From Streptomyces sp. f51 (lineage in GTDB: Bacteria > Actinomycetota > Actinomycetes > Streptomycetales > Streptomycetaceae), in NCBI RefSeq assembly GCF_037940415.1, contig NZ_CP149798.1, forward strand, positions 806,001 to 870,000: DNA of 64,000 nucleotides. Reading direction: 5' to 3'. Under the pieces are notes generated by a model. It was not told where the DNA came from, ran no database searches, and saw only the letters and a list, made by a program, of their open reading frames with translations. A program made the translations under genes and the position numbers. Of the stretch, positions 16,184 to 24,852 are shown one piece after another (the first letter of the stretch is position 1; every line of letters begins with the position of its first letter).

Positions 16184-19180
16184 TCACGCGCCGCGCTGCC
16201 GTACCACCGACCCCGTTCTCCCCTTCACGACCTCCAGCTGCGCGTGGATACGACGGCGCAGGTCTCCGACGTGGCTGACGATGCCCACGCTGCGGTCGCG
16301 TTCGCGCAGCGAGTCGAGGACGTCCAGCACCTCGTCGAGGGTCTGGTCGTCGAGGCTTCCGAAGCCCTCGTCGATGAAGAGCGTGTCGAGGCGCACCCCG
16401 CCGGCCTCGTCCGTGACCACGTCGGCGAGACCGAGGGCCAGGGCGAGAGAGGCGAAGAAGGTCTCGCCGCCGGAGAGGGTCGCGGTGTCGCGCTCCCGTC
16501 CGGTCCAGGCGTCCACGACGTGCAGTCCGAGCCCGCTGCGTCCGCGCCCCGCGCGGTCGTCGGAGTGGACCAGGGTGTAGCGACCCGAGGACATTTTCTG
16601 AAGGCGGGCGGTCGCGGCGGCGGCGACCTGTTCCAGCCGGGCGGCCAGCACGTACGCCTCCAGGCGCATCCTGCGTTCGTTGTCCGCCGACGTCCCGGCC
16701 GCCAGTCCGGCGAGACGGGCCACACGCTCGTGCTCCTCCCGCAGCGGGGCGAGCCGGCGCGCCCCTCCGGTCGCGTGGGCGGACAGCGTGTCCAGTTCGG
16801 CGCAGCGCCGGGCCGCGGCGTCCTGGGCCGACGCGGTCTCCCGCAGCCGCCGGGCCGCGGATTCGGCGCTCTGCTCGGCGGCCCGCAGGTCGACGGGAGC
16901 GCGCCGCGCCGCGGCCGCGGTGTCGGCCTCGGCCAGCACGGCGCGCACCGACGACTCCTCCAACTGCCACGCGTCGAGCTGCCGTTGCAGATCGCGGTGC
17001 GCCACGTCGTCGAGCATCGCGGCGGCCGCGGCGGCCGGGGTCTCGAATCCGGCGCGGAAGGCCGCGTCGGCCAGACGCGCGTCGGCGTCCTTGAGGCGCC
17101 GCGCGATGTCCTCCGCCGCCCGGACGCCTTCCGCCGCCTCGGTGAGCAGGGCGACCTGGCGCTCCAGCTGCGTGGCCCGCTCGGACACGCTCGCGGCGGC
17201 GCCCCGCGCGTGTTCCAACTCCCTTTCCAGGGTGGCCTTCTCACGGTCGAGCGAGTCCCGGTGCGAGGCCCGTGCGGCGACCCGGCGGCCGGCCTCCTGC
17301 CGGTCGGTCAGCCGTCGTTCGTGTTCCCGCTCGGCCTGTTCGCGGGCCTCGCGGGCGGCGTGCAGCCCGGAGGCGGCCGTGCGGGCCTCGGTGTGCAGCC
17401 GGTCCAGTTCCTCGGCCTGTTCCTGGAGTTGCCGGGTCGGGGCGTCCCCCGCCTCGGCGGTCGCGGCGGCCAGGGCCTCGCGTACGACGCCGAGCCGGCG
17501 CTCGGCCTCGGCGCGCTCCTCGTCGGCGGTGCGGTACGCGGCGAGGGCCCGCTCCTCCGTCTCGCGGTCGACATGACCGGCGATCTTCCGTGCGGGCTCC
17601 GGGTGTTCGGTGGCCCCGCACACCGCGCAGGACTCGCCGTCGACCAGTCCGGCGGCGAGTTCGGCGGCGATCCCCTGGAGACGCTGTTCCTTCAGGTCGA
17701 GCCAGTGGGCGTGCGCCCGCGTCGCGTCCTCGCGCGCGGCCAGGCTCCGGGCGTTGGCCTTCTCGGTGTCCCGGGCCAGTTCGTCGCGCAGCCGGGCGGC
17801 GGCGAGCCGCTTGGAGGCGGGTTCGCGCTGGACGGCGAGCTGTTCCGCCCGTGCGGCGGCCTGCTGCGCGGTGTCGACCCGCGCCTCGGCACCGGCTCGG
17901 GTCTCCTCCCAGTCGGCCAGCCAGCTCTCGGCGTCCTGGAGGACGTCGTCGTCGGCGCGTTCCTGACGGTCCAGGGAGGCGCGCTCCGCGGCGAGTTCAC
18001 CGAGGCGCCGCTCGGCACGGCGTGCCGACTCCAGACCGCCCAGTTCCTCGGCGGCCTTGCGCGCGGCGGCCGCGAGACCGGGGGCTCCGGCGCCGGCGAA
18101 CGTCTCCGGCAGGGCGGCTCGCGCGCGGGTCTCCTCGGCGGTCGCGCGCCGGTGTTCGGCCTCGGCCGCGTCGCGCAGGTCGAGTGCGGGCGCCACGGCC
18201 TCGGCCTTGCGCGCCCGTTCCATGCGCGTCCGGGCCTCCTGATGGGCGTCGGCTCGCCCCTCAAGGCGGGCGGCCCGCTCCTGTGCCTCGGTGAACCGGC
18301 GCTGGAGCCGGTCCACTTCGCGCACGTCGTCGAGGGCGCGGTCGGCCGCGGCCTGTGCGGATTCCGCGGCCCCGCGGGCGCAGCGGGCGACGGCCAGCGT
18401 CTCGCGGGCCGTGCTGCGGGCCAGCGCGGCCCAGCCGAGCACGGACTCGGCGAGGCCCGGATCGCCGGGCGCGAGGTCGGGCAGCGGCTCCTCCACGATG
18501 CGGCCGGCCGCCTGGTGCATCCGGTGCGCGTCGGCGAGCAGCGCGGTGTCCGCGGCCCGCACCTCGGCCTCGGCGGCGCGCCGGCGCTCGGCGAGCCGCT
18601 TCTCGACCTCGGCGAAGCGGTGGGTGTCGAAGAGGCGGCCGAGCAGTTTGCCGCGGGCCTCGGCGTCGGCCCGCAGGAAGCGCGCGAAGTCGCCCTGGGG
18701 CAGCAGGACGACCTGGCAGAACTGCTCGCGGCTCATGCCGAGGAGCTGGGTGATCTCCTCCCCGATCTCCTGGTGGGAGCGGCTGAGGTCCTTCCAGGCG
18801 GCGGCCGCGGAGTCGTACTCGCGCAGCCAGCTCTGGGCCTTCTCGGTGGTCGTGCCCGTGCCGCGCTTCTTGGGGCGCTCCCAGGGCGGCTGCCGGGTGA
18901 CTTCCAGCCTGCGCCCGGCGACGCTGAGTTCGAGGCGGATCTCGGTGCGGGTCTCGGGGGCCGCGTGGTCGCTGCGCAGGCCGAGGCCCTGGGCGCTCTG
19001 CCGGGCGCCGGGAACCGCTCCGTACAGGGCGTAGCAGACGGCGTCGAGGACGGAGGTCTTGCCCGCGCCCGTCGGTCCGTGCAGCAGGAAGAGCCCGGCG
19101 GCGGACAGTTCGTCGAAGTCGACGCGCTGGGTCGCGCCGAACGGGCCGAAGGCGGTGATGTCCAGGCGGTGCAGCCTCAT
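16184..19180 (-). CDS. sbcC: SbcC nuclease ATPase subunit (SMC/Rad50 type)
   Basis: 998 residues. The N-terminus has the P-loop LHGPTGAGKTSVLDAV. Long Ala/Glu/Arg-rich coiled-coil arms follow, interrupted near residue 520 by a zinc hook CAVCGATEHP. The C-terminus has the ABC signature region (ATLSGGETFFASLALAL) and Walker B DTLFIDEGFGSLDD. With SbcD it forms the ATP-dependent nuclease that cuts DNA hairpins and protein-blocked ends in the cytoplasm. It starts 55 bp after sbcD and is in the same operon. Length and order are normal for actinobacteria. Confidence 0.96.
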   Translation of the reverse strand: MRLHRLDITAFGPFGATQRVDFDELSAAGLFLLHGPTGAGKTSVLDAVCYALYGAVPGARQSAQGLGLRSDHAAPETRTEIRLELSVAGRRLEVTRQPPWERPKKRGTGTTTEKAQSWLREYDSAAAAWKDLSRSHQEIGEEITQLLGMSREQFCQVVLLPQGDFARFLRADAEARGKLLGRLFDTHRFAEVEKRLAERRRAAEAEVRAADTALLADAHRMHQAAGRIVEEPLPDLAPGDPGLAESVLGWAALARSTARETLAVARCARGAAESAQAAADRALDDVREVDRLQRRFTEAQERAARLEGRADAHQEARTRMERARKAEAVAPALDLRDAAEAEHRRATAEETRARAALPETFAGAGAPGLAAAARKAAEELGGLESARRAERRLGELAAERASLDRQERADDDVLQDAESWLADWEETRAGAEARVDTAQQAAARAEQLAVQREPASKRLAAARLRDELARDTEKANARSLAAREDATRAHAHWLDLKEQRLQGIAAELAAGLVDGESCAVCGATEHPEPARKIAGHVDRETEERALAAYRTADEERAEAERRLGVVREALAAATAEAGDAPTRQLQEQAEELDRLHTEARTAASGLHAAREAREQAEREHERRLTDRQEAGRRVAARASHRDSLDREKATLERELEHARGAAASVSERATQLERQVALLTEAAEGVRAAEDIARRLKDADARLADAAFRAGFETPAAAAAAMLDDVAHRDLQRQLDAWQLEESSVRAVLAEADTAAAARRAPVDLRAAEQSAESAARRLRETASAQDAAARRCAELDTLSAHATGGARRLAPLREEHERVARLAGLAAGTSADNERRMRLEAYVLAARLEQVAAAATARLQKMSSGRYTLVHSDDRAGRGRSGLGLHVVDAWTGRERDTATLSGGETFFASLALALGLADVVTDEAGGVRLDTLFIDEGFGSLDDQTLDEVLDVLDSLRERDRSVGIVSHVGDLRRRIHAQLEVVKGRTGSVVRQRGA

Positions 19181-19235
19181 CGGGTTCCCTCGGTCTCCGG
19201 GCGGTCGGCCCCCTGGGTGTACGGCGGACGTGAGG

Positions 19236-20399
19236 TCACCGGGCGGTCTCCCGTGCGTTCTCGTCGGCGCGGACGGCGTCGAACGCGTCCTGGAGCACGG
19301 CCTGTTCCCGGGCGTCGGGTCCGACGCCGCGGACGTGGGCCACGAAGTCCTCGGCGATCTGCTCCTCGCTGCGGCCGGCGATCCGGCGGGCGTACGAGAC
19401 GTCCGGGGCCTGCGGGGAGCGCTCGGGCTCGAAGACGAGGCTGAGCGTGTGCGGGAAGCGCTCGGTGAGCCGCGCCATGGGGTCGGCGGGCCGGACGGGG
19501 TCGGTGAGGGTCGCCTCGATCCAGGCGTCGGTGTGACGGTCGAGATCCGGGTCGGCGAGCAGGTCCTCCAGATGTCCCCGGAGGCGGGCGAGCGGGCGGG
19601 GCACCGGGCAGTCGATCCGCTCCGCGGCCAGGGAGCCGTCGGGGCCGAGGTCCACGAGCCACATGCTCTTGCGGTGGTCGGCCTCGGAGAAGGAGTACGG
19701 CAGCGGGGATCCCGAGTAGCGCACGCGCTCGGTGATGGTCTGGCTGCCGTGCAGATGGCCGAGCGCGGTGTAGTCGACGCCGTCGAAGACTGCGGCGGGG
19801 ACGGAGGCGACGCCGCCGACGGTGATGTCCCGCTCGCTGTCGCTGACCGCGCCGCCGGTGACGAAGGCGTGGGCGAGGACGACGGAGCGGGTGCCGGGCG
19901 CGCGTCCGGCGAGGTCGGCGCGGACCCGGTCCATGGCGGCGGCGAGCACGGTCTCGTGGCCGGCCCTCTCCACCCCGAACTCGTCCTTCACCAGGGCGGG
20001 TTCGAGGTACGGCAGGCCGTAGAAGGCGACGTCGCCGTGGGTGTCGGACAGCACCACGGGTGTGCCGCATCCGGCGGGGTCGGTCCGCAGATGGACGCCG
20101 GCGCGGCCGATGAGTCCGGCGCCGACGCCGAGCCGCCGGGCCGAGTCGTGGTTCCCGGAGATCATGACGGTGGGCACCCCGAGGTCGGCGAGCCGGTGCA
20201 GGGCGTCGTCGAAGAGCTGGACCGCGGCCAGGGGCGGCACGGCACGGTCGTACACGTCTCCCGAGACGACCACGGCGTCCACCTCGCGCTCGCGCGCAGT
20301 CGTGACGAGATGGCCGATGAAGCGGGACTGGGCGTCGAGCATGTTCACGCGGTGGAACGCCCGGCCCAGGTGCCAGTCGGAAGTGTGCAGGAGCCTCAT
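19236..20399 (-). CDS. sbcD: SbcD exonuclease subunit (Mre11 type)
   Basis: 387 residues. The metallophosphoesterase motifs are in order: LHTSDWHLGRAF at the start, VVSGDVYDR, MISGNHDS, and later LGHLHGSQTI. These bind the two Mn ions of the nuclease centre. The capping domain follows (LARLRGHLEDLLADPDLDRH). It works with SbcC, whose gene follows after 55 bp. The ATG at 20399 gives MRLLHTSDWHLGR, the normal start of this family. Confidence 0.96.
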   Translation of the reverse strand: MRLLHTSDWHLGRAFHRVNMLDAQSRFIGHLVTTAREREVDAVVVSGDVYDRAVPPLAAVQLFDDALHRLADLGVPTVMISGNHDSARRLGVGAGLIGRAGVHLRTDPAGCGTPVVLSDTHGDVAFYGLPYLEPALVKDEFGVERAGHETVLAAAMDRVRADLAGRAPGTRSVVLAHAFVTGGAVSDSERDITVGGVASVPAAVFDGVDYTALGHLHGSQTITERVRYSGSPLPYSFSEADHRKSMWLVDLGPDGSLAAERIDCPVPRPLARLRGHLEDLLADPDLDRHTDAWIEATLTDPVRPADPMARLTERFPHTLSLVFEPERSPQAPDVSYARRIAGRSEEQIAEDFVAHVRGVGPDAREQAVLQDAFDAVRADENARETAR

Positions 20400-20508
20400 G
20401 ATCCCCGAAGGGTATCGGCCGGGTCTGACATCACGGGCGGTTACTCCCGTATCGGCCCACCACGACCGTCACCGGACTCCGACCATTCGTCCATATTCGC
20501 CCGGATTG

Positions 20509-21135
20509 TCACGCGTCGCCGTACGCCTCTCCGCCCAGCTCGAAGGCGGCCGTCCCTGCGGTCACGTCGGCCAACCAGGCCCGGAAGGACTCGACATCGG
20601 CGTCCGGCAGCCCGATCTCGATGGTGACGGCCTCGCCGTAACGCACATCACGCACCTCGCGGCCGGTCGAGCGCAGATCGTTCTGCACCTTGCCCGCCCG
20701 CTGGTGGTCGACGGTCACGGTGGCGAGCCGGAACCGGCGGCGGGTGATCGTGCCCAGCGCGTCGAGCGCCTCGCCGACCGAGCCGCCGTACGCCCTGATC
20801 AGTCCGCCGGCGCCCAGCTTGACCCCGCCGTAGTAGCGGGTGACGACGGCGACGACGTACCGCATGTCGCGGCGCAGCAGCATCTGGAGCATGGGGACGC
20901 CCGCGGTGCCGCCCGGTTCGCCGTCGTCGCTCGCCTTCTGCACGGCGCCGTCGGCTCCGATGACGTACGCGAAGCAGTTGTGCGAGGCGTCCGCGTGTTC
21001 CTTCCTGATCGCCGCGACGAAGTCCTGGGCCTCCCGCTCGGTGGCGGCCGGGGCGAGAGCGCACAGGAAGCGGGAGCGGTTGACCTCGGTCTCGTGCACG
21101 CCCGTATGGGCCACTGTGCGGTACTCGTCCTGCAT
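20509..21135 (-). CDS. YigZ/IMPACT family protein
   Basis: 208 residues, with the UPF0029 core RSRFLCALAPAATEREAQDF, SHNCFAYVIG, DDGEPGGTAGVPML and RYYGGVKLGAGGLIRAYGG, and a C-terminal ferredoxin-like half (VTIEIGLPDADVESFR). The eukaryotic relative IMPACT regulates translation through GCN1/GCN2. The bacterial role is not settled, although nucleic acid or ribosome binding has been proposed. The ATG at 21135 gives the family's typical N-terminus. Same direction as sbcD but 109 bp upstream, so separate transcription is possible. Confidence 0.92.
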   Translation of the reverse strand: MQDEYRTVAHTGVHETEVNRSRFLCALAPAATEREAQDFVAAIRKEHADASHNCFAYVIGADGAVQKASDDGEPGGTAGVPMLQMLLRRDMRYVVAVVTRYYGGVKLGAGGLIRAYGGSVGEALDALGTITRRRFRLATVTVDHQRAGKVQNDLRSTGREVRDVRYGEAVTIEIGLPDADVESFRAWLADVTAGTAAFELGGEAYGDA

Positions 21136-21257
21136 CGGGCCAGCGTATGCGCTGCGCGCGGGCCCGGCCGACGTGGCCGGACGGCGACCCTGCGCGAGTC
21201 GGCGATCACGTACCGCGACCGCCGGAGGGGATCACTCGGGCGCGTGCGGGCCGGGAT

Positions 21258-21800
21258 TCAGTCCTTCTTGCCCCTCGGCACGACGACGTCCGTCAACAGC
21301 GCGTCGCCGGGGCCGAGTTCGTGCCAGGCGCCGCCGTGCCAGACCAGGACCGCGACGGCCGAGGTCGGGAACTTCGTCCGGACCCGGCCCAGCGTGTCGT
21401 CGAAGCCGTCCCCGGCCAGTTCGAGAACCAGCTCCTCGAGCCCCGGGTTGTGCCCGACGAGCAGCAAGGTCCGCACGTGTTCGGGGACTTCGCGCACCGC
21501 TTCCAGCAGCTCCGGTACGTCGGCTCCGTACAGCCGTCCGTCGAGCCGTACGGGCGGCGGAGTCCCCCACTCCCGTGCCGCCAGTTCCCAGGTCTCCCGG
21601 GCCCGTACGGCGGTCGAGCACAGCGCGAGGTCCGGCAGCAGGTCGGCGTCCGCGAGGGCGCGTCCGGCGGCGGGGGCGTCACGACGGCCGCGGGTCGCGA
21701 GGGGCCGCTCGTGGTCGGGCACCCCGTCCGGCCAGGCGGACTTGGCGTGCCGCAGGACGACCAGTCTTCGCCTGGGGCCGGTGGCCGCGCGCGCGTTCAC
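21258..21800 (-). CDS. SixA-like histidine phosphatase
   Basis: 180 residues. The catalytic RHG-type motif is RLVVLRHAKSAWPDG, with RPLATRGRRDAPAAG and the second histidine in LLLVGHNPGLEELV, as in SixA phosphohistidine phosphatases. The start is the GTG at 21800, which overlaps the stop of the upstream gene as GTGA, so the two are translationally coupled. The substrate could be a phosphohistidine on a protein or a small phosphate. The meaning of the coupling to a CysRS-like protein is unknown. Confidence 0.87.
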   Translation of the reverse strand: MNARAATGPRRRLVVLRHAKSAWPDGVPDHERPLATRGRRDAPAAGRALADADLLPDLALCSTAVRARETWELAAREWGTPPPVRLDGRLYGADVPELLEAVREVPEHVRTLLLVGHNPGLEELVLELAGDGFDDTLGRVRTKFPTSAVAVLVWHGGAWHELGPGDALLTDVVVPRGKKD

Positions 21801-22567
21801 AGGGACGCTCCGATCTCGCGGGTGAGTTCGAGGCCGAGCAGCCGGTCGGCGTAGGCGTACGTCTCGAACCGGGCACCCTCGGGCAGCGCGGAGGTCTCCA
21901 CCGACCGCAGGACGTCCAGTACGGCGGGCACGTCCAGGTCGTCCTCCCAGGCGGCGCGCAGCCGCAGCCGTACGTCCTCGGGGACCGGCTTGGAGGGCCG
22001 CCTCGCCCAGTCGGCGACGGCGGAGCGCCAGCGTCCCAGCGTGCCCTCCGCCTCCGCGAGGACCTCGGCGTCGAGGCTCAGGGGCAGCTCTCGCGGCCGC
22101 GCGAGCAACGCGAACCGCAGGGCCGTGGGATCGGCGGGGGCGGAACGGTGCCCGGCGCCCACCGGTGCCACTTCGATCCGCGGGCCGTCCGTCACGGCGG
22201 CGCCCTGGGCGACGACTTCGAGGGTCCGGGTCGCCGCCGGTCCCAGATCGGTGTCCCGGTGATCCTCGAACGGCCGGATCCCGAGTTCGGCGGCGCGATC
22301 CCGGAGCCCCGCCTCGCTCCAGGAGTCCTCCCCGCCCTCCGGATCCGTCCGGTCCCCGGCCTCGGCCGGGGCGGGCGCCGAACTCAGCGTCGCCCAGGCG
22401 GGGTTGCCGCCGAACTCCAGGGCCCGGACCAGGACGTCGGCGACGAGGAGCACGCGCAGACCCGTGAGGTCGAACCCCGGCGGATGCGCGTGGACGCGGA
22501 CCAGACCGCGGCGGGCGAGGGCTGCGTCGACGGGTTCGCCCGTACGGGCGTCGATGATACGGAGCAC
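21797..22567 (-). CDS. CysRS/MshC-like protein lacking catalytic motifs
   Basis: 256 residues against 400-470 for true CysRS or MshC. The start MLRIIDARTGEPV and the segment LRVLLVADVLVRALEFGGNP resemble the Rossmann half of cysteinyl-tRNA synthetase after the HIGH helix. ALRFALLARPRELPLS and then RRPSKPVPEDVRLR and AWEDDLDVPAVLDVLRSVE resemble the helical part with its DDLDTP signature. I find no HIGH, no zinc cysteines and no KMSKS equivalent, and the protein contains no cysteine. It is therefore probably not a synthetase. It may be a binding or regulatory paralog. It is coupled to a histidine phosphatase gene by a 4-bp overlap. The homology call rests on pattern, not a search. Confidence 0.6.
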   Translation of the reverse strand: MLRIIDARTGEPVDAALARRGLVRVHAHPPGFDLTGLRVLLVADVLVRALEFGGNPAWATLSSAPAPAEAGDRTDPEGGEDSWSEAGLRDRAAELGIRPFEDHRDTDLGPAATRTLEVVAQGAAVTDGPRIEVAPVGAGHRSAPADPTALRFALLARPRELPLSLDAEVLAEAEGTLGRWRSAVADWARRPSKPVPEDVRLRLRAAWEDDLDVPAVLDVLRSVETSALPEGARFETYAYADRLLGLELTREIGASL

Positions 22568-22802
22568 GAGGTGAGCCTAGGCGGCCGTCGGGGCCGGCGC
22601 GGGGAGGTGGGGGCCGTTCCGGACACGCGCCCGCACCCGGGGTCCGGGCCGCCGTCCGACGCCGGGCCCGGCACGGCCGGACGGGGTCCCGACGGGCGTG
22701 AACAGCGCGTGCAGTACGGTCCGTTCGGTGTCGCGGGCCGGACCGGGGCCCGGGGCGCGGGCCACGCGGCCTTGACAATCCGCTTCCGGCGACGGAAGGC
22801 TG

Positions 22803-22816
22803 ACCGACCAGTCGGT
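22803..22816. promoter_or_regulatory. TetR-type operator ACCGACCAGTCGGT upstream of the hydrolase
   Basis: A perfect inverted repeat, ACCGAC-CA-GTCGGT, lies 15 bp before the GTG start of the alpha/beta hydrolase. It sits downstream of a TTGACA (22772-22777) that could be the -35 box. The short palindrome and its place at the promoter fit a TetR-family repressor site, but no tetR gene is adjacent. Confidence 0.5.
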
Positions 22817-22831
22817 ATGAAGGAGTGGACC

Positions 22832-23713
22832 GTGACTGGACCGAGCATCTCCACCGCCGCCGGCGTGTTCGACGCCCTCACGGCGGGTCCTCCCGACGGC
22901 CGCCCGGTGCTGCTGCTGCACGGTTTCCCCCAGACCGGGCTGGCGTGGCGACGGCAGATCGAGGCGCTCGCCGCCGAGGGCTACCGCGTCGTGGCACCCG
23001 ACCAGCGCGGCTACTCCCCGGGAGTCCGCCCGGAGCGGGCCGAGGACTATCGCATGAGCCTCCTGGTCGCGGACGTCGTCGCGATCACGGAGGAACTGGG
23101 CTGGTCCACGTTCGATCTCGTCGGTCACGACTGGGGCGGCGCGGTGGCGTGGTGGACCGCCTCGGCCCATCCCGGCCGCGTACGCACCCTGACAGTCGTG
23201 TCCACCCCGCACCCCGGGGCACTCGCCGAGGCGCTGCGTACGGACGACGACCAGCGCGCGCGGTCCCGGTACATGATCGACTGGCGCGAGACGCCCGCGA
23301 CCGAACAGCGCATGCTGGCCGACGACGCCGCACTGCTGCGCTCGCTGTTCGCGGGAAGGGTCCCGCGGGCCAGTGCCGAAGCCTACGTCCGGCGACTGTC
23401 CCGGCCCGGCGCCCTCACCGCGGCACTGAACTGGTACCGGTCCGGGCGTCCCGACGGCACGATCGACGTCATCGAGGCGCCCACGCTGTACGTGTGGAGC
23501 ACGGGGGACACCGCGTTCGGACCGGTTCCCGCGAAGGACACCGGACGCTGGGTCGACGGGCCGTACCGCTTCGAGATCCTCCCGGACCTCAGCCACTGGA
23601 TCCCGGAGGAGGCTCCCGAGGCCCTGAACCGTCTGCTGCTCGAACACCTGCGGGCGCACGGCCCGAGGAATCATCACGCTCCGCCCGCCGTTGAGCACAA
23701 TGAAAGCGACTGA
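22832..23713 (+). CDS. alpha/beta hydrolase, epoxide-hydrolase-like
   Basis: 293 residues from GTG 22832, chosen because AAGGAG sits six bases before it (an ATG at 22817 would lie upstream of that site). Motifs: VLLLHGFPQTGLAWRRQ (oxyanion HGxP), VAPDQRGYSPG, the nucleophile elbow LVGHDWGGAVAWW with Asp as nucleophile, an acid near VWSTGDTAFGP and the base histidine in ILPDLSHWIPEE. The Asp nucleophile and WxxxxA cap pattern suggest an epoxide hydrolase or dehalogenase-type enzyme. It is preceded by a TetR-like palindrome and followed after 22 bp by a CoA-binding protein, perhaps in one transcript. Confidence 0.85.
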   Translation: MTGPSISTAAGVFDALTAGPPDGRPVLLLHGFPQTGLAWRRQIEALAAEGYRVVAPDQRGYSPGVRPERAEDYRMSLLVADVVAITEELGWSTFDLVGHDWGGAVAWWTASAHPGRVRTLTVVSTPHPGALAEALRTDDDQRARSRYMIDWRETPATEQRMLADDAALLRSLFAGRVPRASAEAYVRRLSRPGALTAALNWYRSGRPDGTIDVIEAPTLYVWSTGDTAFGPVPAKDTGRWVDGPYRFEILPDLSHWIPEEAPEALNRLLLEHLRAHGPRNHHAPPAVEHNESD

Positions 23714-23735
23714 CCGAGCCCCAGGGAGGCCGAGC

Positions 23736-24143
23736 GTGTACGGCGACTCAGACACGATCCGCAGGATCCTGACCGAGCAGGGTGACACCTGGGCGATCGT
23801 CGGGCTCTCGTCGAACGAGCGGCGCGCGGCCCATGGCGTCGCCGACGTCCTCCAGCGCTACGGCAAGCGGATCGTGCCCGTGCACCCCAAGGCCGAGACC
23901 GTCCACGGAGAGCAGGGGTACGCCTCGCTCGCGGACATCCCCTTCGAGGTCGATGTCGTCGACGTCTTCGTCAACAGCCACCTCGCGGGTCCCGTCGCGG
24001 ACGAGGCGGTCGCCATCGGTGCCAAGGCCGTCTGGTTCCAGCTCGACGTGATCGACGAAGCGGCCTACGAACGGACGCGCGCCGCCGGACTCGACATGGT
24101 GATGGACCGCTGCCCGGCGATCGAGATCCCGCGCCTGGGCTGA
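23736..24143 (+). CDS. CoA-binding (YccU-type) protein
   Basis: 135 residues. The GTG at 23736 has AGGGAGG six bases upstream, a decisive ribosome binding site. The fold is the CoA-binding Rossmann domain: WAIVGLSSNERRAAHGVADV, IVPVHPKAE, VDVVDVFVNSHLAGPVADEA, GAKAVWFQLDVIDEAA, and the terminal DRCPAIEIPRLG. These single-domain proteins resemble the N-terminal part of succinyl-CoA ligase alpha and bind CoA, but their reaction is unknown. It follows the hydrolase gene by 22 bp. Confidence 0.92.
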   Translation: MYGDSDTIRRILTEQGDTWAIVGLSSNERRAAHGVADVLQRYGKRIVPVHPKAETVHGEQGYASLADIPFEVDVVDVFVNSHLAGPVADEAVAIGAKAVWFQLDVIDEAAYERTRAAGLDMVMDRCPAIEIPRLG

Positions 24144-24245
24144 GGCCGAGACACCCGGCCGACGCCCCGGCACGACCGGGCCAGGACCGGTCCGCTTGAG
24201 CCAATCCGGTTGACGCCACCTGATCCGCACCGGTTTTCTGCTCCG

Positions 24246-24686
24246 ATGCCCATCCTTCGCATCGAAGCGCCCGACGACGAGGCCCGCCTCGCGGACTGGC
24301 GGCACGTCCACAACGTGATCGTCCCGCCCGCCGCCCTGTCCCTGGACGAGGTGCGCGAACGCGTGCGGCGCTACCGCCTGGAGGTCGCCTACCTCGGCGA
24401 CGTCCTCGTGGGCTGCACGACGGTTCGTCCGCCCACCGACGACACCGCGACGGCGACCGTGATCGCGCGCGTGCTGGCCGAGCACCGCGGGCAGGGTTTC
24501 GGTGAGGAGTTGTACGCACGGGGGCTGGAGCAGGCCCGCGCGTCGGGCGCCCGGGTGATCGAGACCGTGGTCCTCGCGGCCAACGGGGACGGTCTGCGCT
24601 TCGCCCGCCGGCACGGCTTCACGGAGACCGAGCGCTATGTCCTCCCCGGGGAGACCGCGGAGTGGGTGGACCTGAGGCTGGACTGA
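24246..24686 (+). CDS. GNAT-family N-acetyltransferase
   Basis: 146 residues from the ATG at 24246. The acetyl-CoA motif is VIARVLAEHRGQGFGEELYA (R-G-Q-G-F-G), followed by VLAANGDGLRFARRHGFTET. The N-terminal half (RLADWRHVHNVIVPPAALSL) is of the type found in small actinobacterial acetyltransferases. No substrate clue. An in-frame ATG 12 codons upstream is possible but lies before the conserved region and has no ribosome binding site. Confidence 0.85.
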   Translation: MPILRIEAPDDEARLADWRHVHNVIVPPAALSLDEVRERVRRYRLEVAYLGDVLVGCTTVRPPTDDTATATVIARVLAEHRGQGFGEELYARGLEQARASGARVIETVVLAANGDGLRFARRHGFTETERYVLPGETAEWVDLRLD

Positions 24687-24852
24687 GCGCATATCGGCTC
24701 CGGCACGGCTCGGCTTCGTCTGCGGTTCTCCCGCTGTACGCCTCCGCTTGCTTCCATCGGGGACGGGCATCACGTCCCTCCCGCGGTGATCACTGAAACG
24801 GCGCGAACGTACGGATCGGCGGACAATCGGAGCACGGGCAGAGGAGGGCCGG

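Noticed and set aside
16244..19444. 1066-codon plus-strand frame antisense to sbcC
   Set aside because: SbcC has all expected motifs on the minus strand. The plus frame is low-complexity shadow sequence.
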